A stretch of DNA of 64,000 nucleotides from the NCBI RefSeq assembly GCF_947497005.1, contig NZ_CANMFF010000016.1:1-64000 (forward strand). The letters are read 5' to 3'. This document shows, in pieces, positions 17,025-27,898 of this stretch. The notes below the pieces were generated by a model, which saw only the letters and a program-made list of their open reading frames with translations, did no database searches and had not been told where the DNA came from. The stretch is from an uncultured Ruegeria sp. (lineage in GTDB: Bacteria > Pseudomonadota > Alphaproteobacteria > Rhodobacterales > Rhodobacteraceae). Position numbers and translations under genes: made by a program. Every line of letters starts with the position of its first letter. Position 1 is the first letter of the stretch.

Positions 17025-18293
17025 TTACCGCTCCACCAGTTTGACACTATTGTTGTACCAGTTCATCACCGCCGAAATGCTCAGCGAGATGCACAGATAG
17101 ACCAGCATCAGCAGCAGAACGCATTCTAGCTCACGCCCGGTCTGGTTCATGGTGATGCCACCCAGCGTACCCGTGATATCCATATACCCAACCGCAATCG
17201 CCAGAGACGAGTTCTTGGTCAGGTTCAGATAGTTCGAGATCATCGGTGGGATGATCACCCGCAATGCCTGCGGCAGGATCACCAGACGCATGGTGCGGCC
17301 CGGACGTAGTCCCAGCGCTGATGCGGCTTCTGTCTGACCTTTGGAAATAGCCAGAATACCAGCGCGTACAATTTCTGCGATGAACGCAGCAGTATAGAGT
17401 GACAAGGCCAACCACAGCGCAATCAGAGAGTTGCGCATATGCGTGCCACCCTTAAAGTTAAAGCCCTTCAGTTCGGGGTAGCCAAGGTGGAAACCCAGCG
17501 CCGCCATCAGAATGATCAACGGAACGAACAAAATGCCCAACTGGATATGCCAGGTTTTGGGACGGTCGCCGGTCGACTCTTGCTTGGCCGCGGCCCAGGC
17601 AGACACTTTGCGCATGGAAAAGATGCTGCCGCCGAGAACGATCAAAAACGCGATCAGGTCCAGAGAAATGTCAAACCGCAGGCTTGATGCGCCGAACAGA
17701 TGGACATCACCAAGACTGCGGGAAAACAGGAATTCCGGGATGTAGACACCGCGATTGGTGACTGCCACGGAATTGAACAAATCCATCGAAGCCGTGGGAT
17801 TTTCACCCCTGAATGCATTGGGTGCCGGTAAACCTTCGATCAGGATGGCCATTGCCAAGACGATCCAAAGCAAAACGGGAACGTTGCGGAACATCTCGAC
17901 GTAAACCGTCATGATCCTTGCGATCAGCCAGTTGTTTGACAGACGCAGGACACCGACCATAACACCGACAATCGTGGCCGTGATACAACCCAGAACGGCA
18001 ACGACCAGTGTGTTTAAAAGCCCGATAAAGGCCGCGCGCAAATGGCTGTCGCGCGAGTCGTATTCCAGTAAGCGCTGGTTGATGTCATAGCTTGCCGATT
18101 CACCGAAAAAGCCGAACTCAACCGGTTTTCCAAGCGCTTCGAGGTTTTGAATGGTGTTCGAAATGATCCAGGCTGCCAGAAGCATGAAACCGATCAATGC
18201 GATGACCTGAATGGTCGCAGATCGGTACCGCGTATCGTAAAGGAGCATGGACAGCCGGAACTGCTCCTTCGGCGGGTCAGTGAGAGTCGTCAT
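17025..18293 (-). CDS. bztB: Polar amino-acid ABC transporter permease (BztB/AapQ type)
   Basis: A 422-residue permease of the same family as its neighbour. A long N-terminal extension holds several membrane helices and a periplasmic segment. The conserved permease domain contains EIVRAGILAISKGQTEAASALGL in part. It is separated from the upstream bztA by about 130 bp containing a terminator-like hairpin, so its expression probably depends on read-through from bztA. Confidence 0.93.
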   Translation of the reverse strand: MTTLTDPPKEQFRLSMLLYDTRYRSATIQVIALIGFMLLAAWIISNTIQNLEALGKPVEFGFFGESASYDINQRLLEYDSRDSHLRAAFIGLLNTLVVAVLGCITATIVGVMVGVLRLSNNWLIARIMTVYVEMFRNVPVLLWIVLAMAILIEGLPAPNAFRGENPTASMDLFNSVAVTNRGVYIPEFLFSRSLGDVHLFGASSLRFDISLDLIAFLIVLGGSIFSMRKVSAWAAAKQESTGDRPKTWHIQLGILFVPLIILMAALGFHLGYPELKGFNFKGGTHMRNSLIALWLALSLYTAAFIAEIVRAGILAISKGQTEAASALGLRPGRTMRLVILPQALRVIIPPMISNYLNLTKNSSLAIAVGYMDITGTLGGITMNQTGRELECVLLLMLVYLCISLSISAVMNWYNNSVKLVER

Positions 18294-18387
18294 GACCTAT
18301 GTATATCCCCGTGCATCCCGTTTTTTTTGCCGACAGAGTTGGTCTCCGCTCAGATCTAACGGGCGTGTTTCTTTCTTGATGGAAAAA

Positions 18388-18409
18388 GGGCGCAGGTTAC
18401 CCTGCGCCC
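18388..18409 (-). terminator. Intra-operon terminator/attenuator after bztA
   Basis: GGGCGCAGG and CCTGCGCCC form a 9-bp stem with a 4-nt loop. On the minus strand it is followed by a run of five T. It lies between bztA and bztB and would reduce permease transcripts relative to the binding protein. Confidence 0.8.
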
Positions 18410-18422
18410 AATTCCTTATGTT

Positions 18423-19439
18423 TTAGCGGAACGGCGGCGAGTACAGCAGGCCACCTTCAGTCCACTGTGCGTTCAGGCCACGTGCCAGACCGATCGGAGT
18501 TTCTTCGCCGATGTTCTTGGCAAACACTTCGCCATAGTTGCCGCCGGCCTTGATGGCTTTCGCAGCCCAGTCAGCGTCCAGGCCCAGCATCTCGCCCAGG
18601 GTGCCTTCGGTACCCAGCAGACGGTTGATTTCCGGGTTTTCGGTGCCAGCGCTCAGCTCATCGATATTGGCCGAGGTAACACCCAGTTCTTCCGCCGAGA
18701 CCAGCGCGTTCAAAGTCCAGCGAACAACGTCACCCCATTCGTGGTCGCCGTGACGGACCAGCGGGCCCAGCGGCTCTTTCGAGATGATTTCGGGCAGCAG
18801 AACGTGCTCGTCCGGTGCTTCAAACGTGGCGCGGGTTGCAGCCAGGCCGGATGCGTCGGTGGTATAAACGTCGCATGCGCCAGCCAGATACTGCTGCTGC
18901 GCTTCGGCGTTAGTTTCGATCGGAACCGGCTCGTAGCTGATGTTGTTCGAGCGGAAGAAGTCCGCTAGGTTCAGCTCGGTCGTGGTACCCGTCTGGATGC
19001 AGACAGTTGCGCCATCTAGTTCCTTGGCCGAGCTTACGCCCAGCGCCTTGGGAACCATGAAGCCCTGACCGTCATAATAGTTCACGCCGGTGAATTCGAA
19101 CTTCAGGTCGACGTCGCGGCTGAAGGTCCAGGTGGTGTTACGCGCCAGCATGTCGATCTCGCCCGAGGCCAGAGCGGTAAAGCGTGTCTTACCGGTGGTC
19201 GGAACGAACTCGACGGCGTTGGCGTCGCCCAGAACGGCAGCAGCAACAGCTCGGCACAGCGATACGTCAAAGCCCTGCCATTCGCCATTAGCATCGGGTG
19301 CAGCAAAGCCAACCAGACCGGTGGTCACGCCACAGTTCAGCTTGCCGCGCGCTTTAACGTCGTCAACGGTGCCTGCTACGGCTGCGCCGGCAGCAAGACC
19401 GGCAATCGTCGCCGCGCCCAAGATTACGGATTTTTTCAT
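18423..19439 (-). CDS. bztA: Periplasmic polar amino-acid binding protein
   Basis: A 338-residue secreted receptor of the type 3 solute-binding family. ATG 19439 is preceded by AGAGGT and opens a standard signal peptide (MKKSVILGAATIAGLAAGA), with cleavage probably after AVA-G. The domain begins with DDVKARGKLNCGVTTGLVGF and contains the family region DVSLCRAVAAAVLGDANAV. It captures acidic amino acids and their amides for the BztBCD transporter. An upstream frame to 19538 lacks a plausible start for this protein. It is the first and probably most expressed gene of the operon. Confidence 0.95.
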   Translation of the reverse strand: MKKSVILGAATIAGLAAGAAVAGTVDDVKARGKLNCGVTTGLVGFAAPDANGEWQGFDVSLCRAVAAAVLGDANAVEFVPTTGKTRFTALASGEIDMLARNTTWTFSRDVDLKFEFTGVNYYDGQGFMVPKALGVSSAKELDGATVCIQTGTTTELNLADFFRSNNISYEPVPIETNAEAQQQYLAGACDVYTTDASGLAATRATFEAPDEHVLLPEIISKEPLGPLVRHGDHEWGDVVRWTLNALVSAEELGVTSANIDELSAGTENPEINRLLGTEGTLGEMLGLDADWAAKAIKAGGNYGEVFAKNIGEETPIGLARGLNAQWTEGGLLYSPPFR

Positions 19440-19540
19440 TTTTACCTCTTCCTGATTTTTCGCCCCTTCCGAGGCGGCTCTGCCCGGCAAGTGGATGCCG
19501 GATAGGTTACCCCAAAGGTGTCTCCCCTTTAGTGGCACTG

Positions 19541-19570
19541 AGTTTGGGCGTATTCATAAACAAACGTCAA
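19541..19570 (-). promoter_or_regulatory. Putative bztA promoter
   Basis: On the minus strand, TTGACG (19570-19565) is followed after 18 bp by CAAACT (19546-19541), about 100 bp before bztA. The -10 is weak. Confidence 0.4.
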
Positions 19571-19571
19571 G

Positions 19572-19602
19572 GGCCGGATCATCGAAAACGATGGATCAGG
19601 CC
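19572..19602 (-). terminator. Hairpin after the ATP12 gene
   Basis: GGCC, GATC and ATCG segments pair with CGAT, GATC and GGCC around a 4-nt loop, with small bulges. It lies between the ATP12 gene and the putative bztA promoter. There is no clear U-run, so termination may be inefficient. Confidence 0.5.
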
Positions 19603-19644
19603 GCAAGCTGTTTGCAGATTTGCTCAAAAAACAGAAATTAAGGA

Positions 19645-20352
19645 TCAAACCGACATATCAAAGAAGCGCTTAGCATGCAGAAATGCAGCCTTCTTGGTTT
19701 CGGCGACGGCATGGGCTTCGTCGTCATGCCCCCATTGTTCGATCTGCCAGGTTTCGTCCAATCTTGAAATGCGCCATATCTCGTCCGGTTTGCGCCAATT
19801 CATGGCTGCCGCAAAGCCGAGAATCAATGACCCCGACATGCTAACCAGATCGTGAAAAGCCGCTAGCTGGAACGCATCCAGCCCGTGAACCTTCGAACGC
19901 AATGTTGACACGGCAGAGTCAGATTGAGGCTGGTGCCGTACACCAGAAATTGGCACTAAACGAGCTGACAGAACAGTCTCCGCCCAATCCAGGGCAGGGT
20001 CCCATTCAGCGTTCTGACGATCCCGCAATTCCTGGGGATGGGTTGCCCGGTAACACAGCAGATCAGAATCGCCATAATCAGCAAGCATATCGGCAACTTC
20101 ACGGTGCTGGAGGCGAACTTTATCAATTGCCGCATTTGCCGACCGGGTGAACGGCATCGTCGCGGGATCGACCTCTTTTTCCTGCGTGTCCCATTCTGCT
20201 GCGACCGCTTCGGCCAAGGTACGGGTTGGCAGGATCAAACCTTCTTTGGCCGGCGTTTTGACCCGACGGCCATCCAATTCAATCGTAAACCCGCCGTCAG
20301 CCTCAACAACGTTGCTGTCTTTCCAGAAGCGTTTCGGTTTCCAGTCACTCAT
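19645..20352 (-). CDS. ATP12-family F1-ATPase assembly chaperone
   Basis: A 235-residue protein of the ATP12 family, whose mitochondrial members chaperone the alpha subunit during F1-ATPase assembly. Characteristic features are KRFWKDSNV near the N terminus, the GFTIELDGRRVKTPAK strand region and the central PFTRSANAAID and YGDSDLLCYRA segments. The family is typical of Alphaproteobacteria and mitochondria. It is directly downstream of the HAD phosphatase gene (3 bp) in a minus-strand operon with rluC, which may also include rarA. Confidence 0.92.
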   Translation of the reverse strand: MSDWKPKRFWKDSNVVEADGGFTIELDGRRVKTPAKEGLILPTRTLAEAVAAEWDTQEKEVDPATMPFTRSANAAIDKVRLQHREVADMLADYGDSDLLCYRATHPQELRDRQNAEWDPALDWAETVLSARLVPISGVRHQPQSDSAVSTLRSKVHGLDAFQLAAFHDLVSMSGSLILGFAAAMNWRKPDEIWRISRLDETWQIEQWGHDDEAHAVAETKKAAFLHAKRFFDMSV

Positions 20353-20355
20353 GTT

Positions 20356-21027
20356 CTAGTCCCACATCCCAGCCAACGCATTGGGCAACTGGTCAAAGGT
20401 TTCAATAATGCAAGAGGCCGAGGTCAATTCCGACCGGTCATGATAGCCCCAGGTGACGCCGATACCGCGCACCCCGGCGGTCGAGGCCATGTCCATGTCA
20501 TAGCTTGTGTCGCCGATCATCACCGCGCAGACGGGATCAACACCGGTTTCCGCCAATGCAGTCTGCACCATGGACGGATGCGGCTTTGACGGATGGTGAT
20601 CCGCAACCTGCCGGGTTACGAAATACGCGTCCAGCCGATGTGCTTCGATCAACGCGTCCAACCCGCGCTGTGACTTGCCGGTGGCTACTCCCAAAAGCAA
20701 TTCGGGCACGGCATGCAATGCTTCAATCGCCTCGCGCGCACCAGGGTAGAGCGGAGAACAGGCCGCCCCCAAATCAAGACGATGCGCGTGATAGGCCTCT
20801 TTGTACCCTTCAACGAGATCGTTCTGGACCGAAAGCGGCTGATCCGGCACCAATCGGGCAATGGCATGCGGTAACGACAGCCCGACAATGGACAGGATCG
20901 CCTCACGCGTGGGCACGGGAACCGAAATGGCCTGAAAGCTGGTGGTCATGGCGTGAACGATACTGCCCTGACTGTCGACCAATGTGCCGTCGACATCGAA
21001 CAGAACCAACCGCAAGGGTGCGCTCAT
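20356..21027 (-). CDS. HAD-superfamily hydrolase, phosphoglycolate phosphatase-like
   Basis: A 223-residue HAD-IA phosphatase. It has the nucleophile motif FDVDGTLVDS at the N terminus, a cap domain, a TGKSQRGLDAL motif II/III region and the acidic MIGDTSYDMDMA motif IV. The family acts on small phosphorylated metabolites; the closest resemblance is to Gph-type phosphatases. ATG 21027 overlaps the stop of the pseudouridine synthase gene (ATGA); a longer frame to 21087 would overlap it extensively. Confidence 0.88.
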   Translation of the reverse strand: MSAPLRLVLFDVDGTLVDSQGSIVHAMTTSFQAISVPVPTREAILSIVGLSLPHAIARLVPDQPLSVQNDLVEGYKEAYHAHRLDLGAACSPLYPGAREAIEALHAVPELLLGVATGKSQRGLDALIEAHRLDAYFVTRQVADHHPSKPHPSMVQTALAETGVDPVCAVMIGDTSYDMDMASTAGVRGIGVTWGYHDRSELTSASCIIETFDQLPNALAGMWD

Positions 21028-22067
21028 TGCAGCTCCTCGAACGGGTCGTCTGCGGCCAGATCCTCGGTCCAGCCGAACGTGTCCCAACTGTGTTTCATAT
21101 GATCGGGCAAAGGCGCGGTCACCGTCACAGGTTTCCGCGTCACCGGGTGCAGGAATGACAGCCGCCGCGCGTGCAGATGCAATTTCTTGCTAATGATCCC
21201 ACCCAGTTGTGCACCCCAGCCATCGCCAAGATTTTCCTGACCCGAACCGCCGTATTTTCCATCACCGATGATCGGATGCCCGATGGCGGCCATATGCGCG
21301 CGCAATTGGTGGGTGCGCCCGGTAATCGGCTCCATCGCGACCCATGCGGCGCGGCCAGCTACACGGTAAAGGGTCGCATACAGCGTATGGGCCCGTTTCG
21401 CGCCGGGTGTGCTGTCCATCTCGTTCAGATGCACAGGGATCATCTTTTCCCCTTCACCCTGTTTGCCGTGGCCCGCCGCCTTGACCAGACCGGTTTTGAT
21501 CTCACCCAGGTACGGCGTTGGAACACCAGCCACCAGCGCCCAATAGATTTTGCGAGTATCTCGATGACGGAACGCCGCCGTCAGCCCTTTGGCGGCTTCA
21601 CGTGTGCGGGCTAGCAACAGAACACCGGACGTGTCCTTGTCCAAACGGTGGACCAGGCGCGGGTTCTCATCATAGCCGAACCGCAGCGCCTCGGACAGGC
21701 TGTCGACATGCCGGGTCTGCCCGCTGCCACCCTGTACGGGTAAGCCATTCGGTTTGTTCAGCGCCAGAATATGATCGTCGCGATAGATCACGCAGGATTG
21801 GATCATTTTGGCATCCGCATCCGAGATACGATGCTTGACCTCAGCCGGTTTGTGATCGGCATCCGGCAGGGGCGGCACGCGGACCACCTGCCCCACCTCT
21901 AACCGGGTCGAGGCCTTGGCGCGGCTACCGTCAACACGCAGCTCTCCCTTGCGGCACATCTTTTCAATGCGACCCTGGCCGACATGCGGAAACAGGCGGC
22001 GCAGCCAGCGGTCTACGCGCTGGTCCCCGTCACCTTCAGCGACTGAAATCATCTGTACGCCACTCAT
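21024..22067 (-). CDS. rluC: 23S rRNA pseudouridine synthase, RluC/RluD type
   Basis: A 347-residue RluA-family enzyme. An N-terminal S4-like RNA-binding domain (about 15-65) is followed by the catalytic domain with HRLDKDTSG (140-148), where Asp143 is the nucleophile, and ITGRTHQLRAH. It converts specific uridines in 23S rRNA to pseudouridine. Presence of the S4 domain supports RluC/RluD rather than RluA; choosing between C and D needs alignment. It overlaps the HAD gene by 4 bp. Confidence 0.9.
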   Translation of the reverse strand: MSGVQMISVAEGDGDQRVDRWLRRLFPHVGQGRIEKMCRKGELRVDGSRAKASTRLEVGQVVRVPPLPDADHKPAEVKHRISDADAKMIQSCVIYRDDHILALNKPNGLPVQGGSGQTRHVDSLSEALRFGYDENPRLVHRLDKDTSGVLLLARTREAAKGLTAAFRHRDTRKIYWALVAGVPTPYLGEIKTGLVKAAGHGKQGEGEKMIPVHLNEMDSTPGAKRAHTLYATLYRVAGRAAWVAMEPITGRTHQLRAHMAAIGHPIIGDGKYGGSGQENLGDGWGAQLGGIISKKLHLHARRLSFLHPVTRKPVTVTAPLPDHMKHSWDTFGWTEDLAADDPFEELQ

Positions 22068-22320
22068 GCCATTACCCCTTGTTCCGCGCGGGTGATCCGC
22101 CCGGATTGCGTGTTAGTCCGTGTCCCAGAAATCATGGGCGTCTGTCGCGCGCAACGCGGCAAGAGTCAAGGTATCTGGCTGTTGAACTCAGATGTTCAAA
22201 ACGTCTCTCTGGTGCCCTGCTCCATCCCAAAAACGGCCCACACCCGGTGCTTTTGCGTTGAACGGCTTCCAAGCCTGTCACCTGTGACGCGACGACTTGG
22301 CCAAGCTTGACTCGGCGCAC

Positions 22321-23631
22321 CTAGTCGTTCCGCTGTGCCCGCAGCTTGGCAAAGTAATCGAGGCGCTTCTTCAACTCACGTTCGAACCCGCGTTCGACCG
22401 GTTGATACAAAACCGGGCGTTTCATTGTCTCGGGGAAGTAGTCCTGTCCGGAAAACCCATCTTCGGCATCATGGTCATAGGCGTAGCCCGCACCATATCC
22501 CTGATCTTTCATCAGGGATGTCGGCGCATTCAGGATATGCTTGGGCGGTGGCTCGCTGCCGGATTGCTTGGCCAGTCGCATTGCCGCCTTGAAACCGACA
22601 TAGGCGCCGTTGGACTTCGGGGCCAAGGCAAGATAGACCAGCGCCTGGGCCAGCGCCAACTCTCCTTCAGGCGAACCAAGACGTTCGTAAGTTTCCCACG
22701 ATTGCAAGCAAATGCCCTGCGCTTGTGGATCGGCCAAGCCGATATCCTCGACCGCCATCCGCGTGATCCTGCGCGCCAGATAGCGCGGATCTTCACCACC
22801 GGTCAGCATTCGCGCGAACCAGTACAGGGCCGCATCCGGATCAGACCCACGCACCGATTTATGCAGGGCCGAGATCAAGTTGTAGTGTTCATCACCTGAC
22901 TTGTCATATATCGCAGCCCTCCGCATCAGGCGCGTCGACAGCGCGTCCGGATCCAGCGGCGCATCCACTTTCCAGGCCGAGACTTGTTCGATCAGGTTCA
23001 GCAAAGCCCGACCATCGCCATCTGCCATTTCCTGCAACGCATCCCGTGCGGCAGCCGTCAATGGCAATGCGCGGTCCAGTTCTTTTTCTGCGCGTTGGAT
23101 CAGGCGTTCAAGGTCGGCAAGGCTGAGCCGTTCCAGTACCAGAACCTGCGACCGGCTGAGCACAGCGGCATTCAGTTCAAAGGATGGGTTCTCGGTCGTT
23201 GCCCCAACCAAAAGGATGGTGCCGTCTTCCATATGGGGCAGAAACCCGTCCTGCTGTGCTTTGTTGAATCGATGGATCTCATCCACAAACAACAGTGTCC
23301 CCTGCCCGTTCTGGCGGCGAATCTTGGCGGCTTCGAAGACTTTCTTCAGATCGGGAACACCCGTAAAAATCGCACTGATCTGAACGAATTGCAGATCGGT
23401 CTCTTGTGCCAACAGCCTTGCAATCGTGGTCTTTCCGACACCAGGCGGCCCCCAGAAGATCAGGCTCGACAGACTGCCGGACGCCAGCATCACGCCCAGC
23501 GGAGCCTCGGGGCCCAGCACCTGTTCCTGCCCGATTACCTCGGCAAGCGACTGCGGCCGCAAACGGTCAGCCAATGGCCGGTGTGGGGAAGCGGCGGGTT
23601 CTGTCGACCCGGTATCAAACAGATCACTCAC
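22321..23631 (-). CDS. rarA: Replication-associated recombination protein A
   Basis: A 436-residue AAA+ ATPase (RarA/MgsA, related to WRNIP1) that acts at stalled replication forks. It has Walker A GPPGVGKTT (61-69), Walker B LFVDEIHRFN, the sensor 1 region GATTENPSFELNAA and the C-terminal tetramerisation part with RMAVEDIGLADPQA. The sequence is full length. It begins 3 bp after the DegQ-type gene. The 253-bp gap to rluC shows no convincing gene. Confidence 0.95.
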   Translation of the reverse strand: MSDLFDTGSTEPAASPHRPLADRLRPQSLAEVIGQEQVLGPEAPLGVMLASGSLSSLIFWGPPGVGKTTIARLLAQETDLQFVQISAIFTGVPDLKKVFEAAKIRRQNGQGTLLFVDEIHRFNKAQQDGFLPHMEDGTILLVGATTENPSFELNAAVLSRSQVLVLERLSLADLERLIQRAEKELDRALPLTAAARDALQEMADGDGRALLNLIEQVSAWKVDAPLDPDALSTRLMRRAAIYDKSGDEHYNLISALHKSVRGSDPDAALYWFARMLTGGEDPRYLARRITRMAVEDIGLADPQAQGICLQSWETYERLGSPEGELALAQALVYLALAPKSNGAYVGFKAAMRLAKQSGSEPPPKHILNAPTSLMKDQGYGAGYAYDHDAEDGFSGQDYFPETMKRPVLYQPVERGFERELKKRLDYFAKLRAQRND

Positions 23632-23634
23632 AGG

Positions 23635-25020
<1,386 letters not shown>

Positions 25021-25161
25021 GATCTTTCCGTCTATGACTTGCCCATCGGATATGCGAGGCATGTGACAAGATTGCAAGCGCGATGCAGTCTCTTGCGCAT
25101 TGACTTGGTCGGGGGGCGGTGAAAACGTTCGCCCGAATTAGTCAAACGAAACGGACCAATT

Positions 25162-26146
25162 GTGCTTAGTAGAATACTTGCGGCGGGGCAAAAGCACCTG
25201 CGACCATCTTCTTTTCTTCTGACCGCTGCCCTTGGGTTGTCCGCACATACTGTGCAGGCTGCGGATACCAAACTGACCATGGGGACAGGGGGAAAAAGCG
25301 GATATCATTTTTGCCATCGGTACCCTGCTGTGCACATCCTTTGCCCAAAATCCAGCTGGTTACAAGTGCAACGCCAAAGCCACAGATGGCCCACGAGAGA
25401 ATCTGCCAAAGCTACGCCGGGGTAAATTCGACCTCGTGGTAGCGCGGTCGGATTGGGCGCAAAACGGGCTGAAGGGCACGGGCTTTTTCAAAAACAAGGG
25501 CGCGGACACATCTCTGCGTTCCTTGTTCTCAATTCACAGCGCACCTTTAACCGTCATCGCGCGCGCCGGGTCCAACATCAGGTCTGTTGATGATCTGGAC
25601 GGGAAGAGTGTCAAGCTGGATGGTTCAGCCACTTACTTGGTGAAACAACTTCCCCAGGTGGCAAACTGGGATACCTCCGCCTTTGACACCTATAAGCCCA
25701 ACGAAAGGAACCTATTGCGAAAACGGTTGTGTTCGGGTGACATTGACGCCATTGCAAACGTCACCGGCTACCCGTCCAGTTGGATTCAAAAAACGGCACA
25801 GACCTGTCCGATCCAATTGGTTTCGGTGTCTGGCCGTCAGATTGATCGCTTGGTTTCCGGGTCAGATGCGCTCAGCCAAGTTTCGATCCCCGCTAACACG
25901 TATAGAGGGGTAGCAAGACCTACCAAAACCTTTGGCTTCAGGGCCACCTTGCTGAGTAGCGCCGGCGTGTCCGAGGACGATGTCTATGCGTTCGTCAAAT
26001 CCACGTTTGAAAACCTGCCGCAACTTGCGCGCAACCATCCCGCCCTGAGTGGGTTGAGGCCATCGAACATGATCCGCGACGGCCTGCCGGCACCATTGCA
26101 TCCGGGGGCTGCCCGATATTATCGGGAAAAGGGTTGGCTAAAATAA
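25162..26146 (+). pseudogene. TAXI-family TRAP transporter receptor, frameshifted
   Basis: The first part (GTG 25162) encodes a signal-peptide-like N terminus and the family start TKLTMGTGGKSGYHF. The rest of the protein continues in the next frame, beginning AIGTLLCTSFAQNPAG and running through FDLVVARSDWAQNG to the stop at 26146. The switch falls at a run of five T (25308-25312); four T would restore one frame of about 327 residues. TAXI proteins are periplasmic receptors for TRAP transporters. No TRAP membrane subunit is adjacent. It may be a true pseudogene, a phase-variable gene or a sequencing error in the homopolymer. Confidence 0.85.
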
Positions 26147-26173
26147 AGTCGCAGCAAAAAACGCCTGAAAATG

Positions 26174-26204
26174 AAAAACCCCCGCGTTTGGGACGCGGGG
26201 GTTT
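26174..26204. terminator. Terminator after rplQ, probably bidirectional
   Basis: A 13-bp perfect stem pairs AAAACCCCCGCGT with ACGCGGGGGTTTT around a 5-nt loop. It closes the rpsM-rplQ operon on the minus strand and the TAXI gene on the plus strand. Confidence 0.92.
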
Positions 26205-26225
26205 TCACATGAAAGCCGGGCTTTC

Positions 26226-26648
26226 TTATTCTTCGTCTGCGGCCTCTTCGGCAGCAACGCGGGCCTTGTCGGCCGCGCCTTTGGCGTCCAGATCACGATC
26301 AACAAATTCGATGATCGCCATCGGAGCCATGTCACCATAGCGGAAGCCAGCTTTCAGAATGCGGACATAACCGCCCTGACGCTCGGCATAGCGGGGGCCC
26401 AGAATTTCGAACAGCTTGGCGACGTCTTTGTCTTCTTTCAGCTGCGATGCGGCCTGACGGCGGGCGTGCAGGTCGCCGCGCTTGCCCAGAGTGACCAGCT
26501 TTTCGATGATCGGGCGCAGTTCTTTTGCCTTGGGCAGAGTTGTCTTGATCTGCTCATGTTCGATGAGCGAGCCAGCCATGTTCGCAAACAGAGCCTTACG
26601 GTGCTCATGGGTACGGTTCAGGCGGCGGTAACCACGTGCGTGACGCAT
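26226..26648 (-). CDS. rplQ: 50S ribosomal protein L17
   Basis: A 140-residue protein starting MRHARGYRRLNRTHEHRKAL, the L17 signature, with an acidic Ala/Glu-rich C-terminal tail common in Alphaproteobacteria. L17 binds 23S rRNA near the exit tunnel. It is the last gene of the rpsM-rpsK-rpoA-rplQ operon and is followed by a strong terminator. The 118-bp gap to rpoA holds nothing obvious besides its ribosome-binding site. Confidence 0.98.
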   Translation of the reverse strand: MRHARGYRRLNRTHEHRKALFANMAGSLIEHEQIKTTLPKAKELRPIIEKLVTLGKRGDLHARRQAASQLKEDKDVAKLFEILGPRYAERQGGYVRILKAGFRYGDMAPMAIIEFVDRDLDAKGAADKARVAAEEAADEE

Positions 26649-26766
26649 TTTCTAGTTCCTTCTTTCGCGTTTTGCTTTGTCTGGCCGGCGATGCGTGTCA
26701 CCGGCTCTCCTTGGGGCAAGATCGCCCTTTTATTCCCCGGCAGCCCGGGCATTTAGGAAGACGCGT

Positions 26767-27783
26767 TTAGAACGCGTCTTCGAATTTCTTCGCCAGATCT
26801 TCGATGTTGTCGGGCGGCCAGTCCTCGACATCCATGCCGAGGTGCAGACCCATGCCGGACAGCACTTCCTTGATCTCGTTCAACGACTTGCGGCCGAAGT
26901 TCGGGGTGCGCAGCATCTCGGCTTCGGTTTTCTGGATCAGGTCGCCGATGTAAACGATGTTGTCGTTCTTCAGGCAGTTTGCCGAGCGGACAGACAGTTC
27001 CAGCTCGTCCACTTTCTTCAGCAGCAGCGGGTTGAACTCCAGACCATCATCTTCGTCCTGACGGCTGGCCGATTCCGGTTCGTCGAAGTTGACGAAGATC
27101 GACAGCTGATCCTGCAGAATGCGAGCGGCAAAAGCCAGTGCGTCTTCCGGCGTGATCGAACCATCGGTCTCGATCTTCAGGGTCAGCTTGTCATAGTCCA
27201 GAACCTGACCTTCACGGGTCGGCTGAACGTCATAGGCAACCTTTTTGACCGGCGAATAGATCGCGTCGATCGGGATCAAGCCGATAGGCGCATCTTCTGG
27301 CTTGTTCTTTTCAGCCGAGACATAACCCTTGCCAGTGTTGACGGTCAGTTCCATGAACAGGTCTGCGCCATCGTCCAGGTGGCAGATGACGTGATCGCGG
27401 TTCAGAACCTCGATGCCGGCGCTTTCGCTGACGTCGCCTGCGGTGACAACTGCGGGGCCTTTGGCATTGATCGACAGGCGCTTGGGGCCTTCGACCTCCA
27501 TGCGCAGGGCGACCTGCTTGAGGTTCAAGATGATGTCGGTGACATCTTCACGAACGCCTGCGACGCTTGAGAACTCGTGCAGGACGTTGTCGATCTGGAC
27601 GCTGGTGATGGCCGCGCCTTGCAGCGAGCTCATCAGGACACGGCGCAGGGCGTTGCCCAAGGTCAGACCAAAGCCACGCTCCAGCGGTTCGGCGACCAGC
27701 GTCGCCTGACGCGCGGGATCGTTGCCCGGCTTGGCTTCCAGCTGGGTCGGCTTGATCAATTCTGCCCAATTCTTGTGGATCAT
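26767..27783 (-). CDS. rpoA: RNA polymerase alpha subunit
   Basis: A 338-residue subunit with the N-terminal dimerisation domain (RGFGLTLGNALRRVLMSSL in part) and a C-terminal domain that contacts UP elements and activators (NFGRKSLNEIKEVL). ATG 27783 gives the family N terminus MIHKNWAELIKP; an upstream extension to 27822 does not match. It is transcribed with rpsK upstream and rplQ downstream, the conserved alpha-operon order without rpsD, as is usual in Alphaproteobacteria. Confidence 0.98.
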   Translation of the reverse strand: MIHKNWAELIKPTQLEAKPGNDPARQATLVAEPLERGFGLTLGNALRRVLMSSLQGAAITSVQIDNVLHEFSSVAGVREDVTDIILNLKQVALRMEVEGPKRLSINAKGPAVVTAGDVSESAGIEVLNRDHVICHLDDGADLFMELTVNTGKGYVSAEKNKPEDAPIGLIPIDAIYSPVKKVAYDVQPTREGQVLDYDKLTLKIETDGSITPEDALAFAARILQDQLSIFVNFDEPESASRQDEDDGLEFNPLLLKKVDELELSVRSANCLKNDNIVYIGDLIQKTEAEMLRTPNFGRKSLNEIKEVLSGMGLHLGMDVEDWPPDNIEDLAKKFEDAF

Positions 27784-27898
27784 GTAATCCCTCCATTCCT
27801 GTCCGCGCCCCATGACCAACAAGGTGCAGACGCCCGAGGTTCAAAATGACGTGCTGGGGCCGTGCAAAAACACTGGCCCCAGCCTAATTCAAAATCGC

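Noticed and set aside
22079..22320. Short frames between rluC and rarA
   Set aside because: No ribosome-binding site, no recognisable sequence and frames on both strands; treated as non-coding.
25162..26146. Two independent genes in the TAXI region
   Set aside because: The two frames form one continuous family match when a single T is removed, and the second lacks a start with a ribosome-binding site at the family boundary.
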